A program made the translations under genes and the position numbers. Below, piece by piece: positions 61,445-64,000 of a DNA stretch of 64,000 nt. The stretch is from positions 23,506,501-23,570,500 of the forward strand of contig OX439001.1 of NCBI GenBank assembly GCA_949316495.1. The letters run 5' to 3'. Every line of letters begins with the position of its first letter. The first letter of the stretch is position 1. Under the pieces are notes generated by a model, which saw only the letters and a list, made by a program, of their open reading frames with translations, was not told where the DNA came from and did not search any database. This DNA comes from Amphiduros pacificus. Its lineage: Eukaryota; Annelida; Polychaeta; Phyllodocida; Hesionidae.

Positions 61445-61931
61445 AACATGCACTGACTCTATCTACATGTACAACTTGTGGAACTCAAAAATACTGACAA
61501 TCATAGAAATTCCACTACATATATAAATTCTGCTATTACATTCAATTCACACTATTTCTCTAAGGTGTCATATATGTGTACATGAAGAGCTAAAATCGAT
61601 TGTTGGTTAATGAAGCTTGGAAATCAACATTTCATTTTAATTCATATCATTAAATAAAATAGTAAAATGTATATCAAATACATGCTTTTCAAACAGGTTT
61701 ATTTTTGTTTATAGACCATGACGACATTACATTTTTCAGATCAATAACCTCTTTTTATTGCATGCATTTGGAGGTAATTTAGTGCCATTTTATTTTGCAT
61801 AAAAAAATTGTTAATGTGGACGAATGATAAATGTAAAAAGAATAATATAAACAATGACATTGCAATTTAATATTGAAGTAAATGTCGAAACTATCAATTA
61901 ATAAAAACTGCAATAACCACTCTTGCTTAGG
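61445..61931 (+). other. GPCR 3' flank
   Basis: AT-rich sequence with AATAAA near 61653 ('cattaaataaaatag'), a plausible poly(A) signal for the GPCR. No other feature. Confidence 0.5.
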
Positions 61932-62095
61932 AAGTGTGGTGTTCTCGCGTGGAGTGTAGATTTTTCTTTCTCACAATTACAAGCTGGACTTTACCTCGAC
62001 AACACCATGCACATTTGCAAAATGTAATCTGTGGCAGACGTAATCTCTCTGTGATAACTTCCACCTCGGCCATAATGTTAAGTCACATGCATAAG
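61932..62095 (+). CDS. Exon-like ORF, low support
   Basis: Between a TTGCTTAG acceptor and an AAG|GTAGAC donor the plus strand encodes EVWCSRVECRFFFLTITSW and onward without stops. It is rich in Cys, His and Trp. No family is recognised and no partner exon is proven; it may belong to the gene ending at 63873. Confidence 0.2.
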
Positions 62096-62989
62096 GTAGA
62101 CCTCTGTGAGAATATATTTACCCAAAGTGTTTTTGTACAATATTTATCACAGATCTTTTGAGAAACCTTTAAATAACAATCATATTGTCAGATAGTGAAA
62201 ATTCTTATCTAAAAACTGTAAAACCTACAGTGATCATCAGCATTTTTGTTATCATGTTCGGAACACATTTCAGGCTAGGGTGGATTATTTCTGCCCGTTT
62301 AATTAACACACACACACACACCTCATTTGGTTTATCCTAAATTATGAACGTTGACTTTTTTTCAAATCTACAAATTGTAAATGACAGTTAAAAACAAATA
62401 TCAAAACCACGAAATACAAAGGAGAAGTATCACAACCCACTTGGACCTAATCTGATCTGTCGTTTGGTGAATAAGTGGATCCGAGACAGGCGTGTTTCAA
62501 CTGGCCCAGTATTACTGCCAAACCACCTTTGTGCTCCACCTGTCAGGGTTCCGTATCCTTCCAGGAGGCATCCCACAGCAAACAAGATGTCCATTTGGCC
62601 CCCTTTTAAAACATGCTTGGGGATGGGGAAGACTGGGTTTGTTCATAGCGCTCTTGTTAGTAGTGTTTCCGAAATAAGTGCAATTCAGAAGCGACGATTT
62701 ACAGTTTGTTAAGGGGCTGGGTATTCCAGATTTATGGAGTATATACCTCATAAGCCCTATCAATGAACATCTTCATGCTAGATTTTGGTACCATATGTAC
62801 ATTACTTTATGTGATAGGACTAGAAGATCTTTCTGACTCGGATTGAAAGTGGGTATATTTCAATTCTTGAAATGGAAAGTTTTAAACCTTATATCATCAT
62901 GTTATGCTATTTCAATCAATTATCATTCAGTTATCCAATAGAGTATTCTTAACATCCATAATGATTTTTTTCACTTCATTTCAGGACCT

Positions 62990-63140
62990 CATTTGGGGAT
63001 AGGTGGTCGACTCTAATATGATGTTGTGCCTCATCAACATATATATGATGCTTCTGTCCATACCTATTTATGATTTCTGTAAGAGGACCCATAGAAGCGG
63101 TGAAAAGTGTGGGGCCCAGTACCGATCCTTGAAGTACTCC
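62990..63140 (-). mobile_element. LINE reverse-transcriptase scrap
   Basis: The minus strand from 63140 reads GVLQGSVLGPTLFTASMGPL, then ...HHIYVDEAQ, matching the GVPQGSVLGP and Y(A)DD blocks of CR1/Jockey-type LINE reverse transcriptase. The catalytic box is decayed (YVDE for YADD) and only about 50 codons remain, so it is dead. Confidence 0.8.
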
Positions 63141-63599
63141 ATATATTATTACTGCATTTTAAGAACAAAGAAATCTATAAATTGTAAGTTACACATTGCT
63201 TTTTATTCGAAAGATATGATCTGGACTAATTTAACCAATGTGAATTTCAAAGGTTGACCTTGATGACAATATAAATTATCTGGAAGAACTATCTGGAATT
63301 GTAAATAGCAAACATTCAATATTTTGTGTATTGCATGATGCACAATTAATTTTTAGTTTGAGGATATCTTGGTCATGTATTACTGTTCTATTCTAAAAAA
63401 TGATGAATGTAAGATCTGTTATCAACACACCTATGTTTGAAAATCATTATTGTGAAACATCTAATGAGAATTAAATAAAAAAATGTTTATATCATTCGAA
63501 CGTGTTATTTGTGGATTCATAATTAAATAACTGTAAAATTTGTGAGTAAAATGTTTGATGATGCCTTCATTTTCTGATTTGGCTGTTGTCCTCCAACAG
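63141..63599 (+). other. Nothing recognised
   Basis: AT-rich DNA between the LINE scrap and the terminal exon at 63600. It ends with the acceptor 'tccaacag' for that exon. Confidence 0.4.
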
Positions 63600-63873
63600 A
63601 GAGTTCCATTACCCCTACAATATAATACATATCAATGTTGGTTTAAACATGAGAAATCTACCTTTAGCTTATAGCAAATCACAATGGCACACATCGATGT
63701 TACAATACTATAAACTAGATAGTGACTTGCAAAAACTGGAGCCAGTTAATGCATACAAGATTATGTATATTCCAACTCAGTTTGGCAAAGCAGCACTGGA
63801 TAGACGTCATAGATATGGCTTTCCCAAAAAGAGAGCTTTAAGAAATATATTGATAATGCCATGCTGGCCATGA
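63600..63873 (+). CDS. Terminal exon of an unrecognised gene
   Basis: After a CCTCCAACAG acceptor the frame EFHYPYNIIHINVGLNMR runs about 91 codons to TGA at 63871, ending ALRNILIMPCWP. The exon enters in phase 2 (its first base completes a codon). AATAAA at 63907-63912, 34 bp past the stop, supports a genuine 3' end. The tyrosine-rich sequence (MLQYYKLDSDLQK, YKIMYIPTQF) is coding-like but not a family I know. Upstream exons are not located; the ORF at 61932 is one weak candidate. There is no internal start. Confidence 0.5.
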
Positions 63874-64000
63874 TCTTGATCCAAAGTAACCAAATAATTA
63901 CCAAAAAATAAATATCTTATGTATATACTAATTGAGTGATTTAAAAAAATGTTCTTGTGACCTCCAATATAGATGAAGGTCACCTCATATCAAATGTAAT

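Noticed and set aside
63586-63599. N-terminal start for the 63.6-kb ORF
   Set aside because: The apparent start is TTG, not ATG; the segment is better read as intron plus acceptor before a terminal exon.

Overview
The window is an intron-rich, AT-rich animal nuclear segment. The protein families (ARPC3, GPN3, a Munc13-type C2/MUN protein, a class A GPCR), GT-AG introns, tRNA-derived SINEs, LINE remains, many short TIR elements and minisatellites fit a lophotrochozoan. A mollusc, perhaps a bivalve, is my best guess; this is inference from repeat style and protein sequence, not from a search.

Layout. 1-7.3 kb: a head-to-head pair, the first exon of GPN3 (minus) and complete ARPC3 (plus, seven exons), sharing a promoter of about 220 bp. 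7.3-15.4 kb: no convincing gene, only dispersed repeats, a (TA)n(TG)n tract and a 368-bp TIR element with 8-bp target duplications. 15.4-42.7 kb: one large plus-strand gene of the BAIAP3/UNC13D (Munc13-4) group. It has 24 shared exons for 1,181 residues and four separate candidate first exons, each with its own ATG and each ending in phase 0. Its introns hold satellites, (TA)n runs, a SINE and nested TIR elements. 42.8-46.8 kb: a convergent minus-strand five-exon gene for an unrecognised 476-residue protein. Its 3' end meets BAIAP3 at a 12-bp palindrome containing a poly(A) signal for each strand.

47.2-52.0 kb: a mobile-element hub. A 3.2-kb inverted structure has arms built of about 20-bp tandem subrepeats (Foldback-like) and carries a Harbinger-like MITE, a TA-flanked MITE with a SINE inside it, a 484-bp MITE and a fragment of a neighbouring family. 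Beside it lies a 1.5-kb near-palindrome interrupted by a hAT-like MITE. 52-60 kb: repeats and a few minus-strand exon candidates I cannot name; two adjoining ones (56841-58145) join in phase. 60.3-61.4 kb: an intronless class A GPCR. 61.9-64 kb: an unnamed plus-strand terminal exon with a poly(A) signal and a LINE reverse-transcriptase scrap.

Together the recognised host genes point to ordinary cell functions: actin nucleation (ARPC3), RNA polymerase II assembly (GPN3), vesicle priming and exocytosis (BAIAP3/Munc13-4) and ligand sensing (GPCR). They do not form a pathway. The most unusual content is the four-promoter architecture of the Munc13-type gene, the shared palindromic poly(A) signal, and the layered transposons with intact target duplications.
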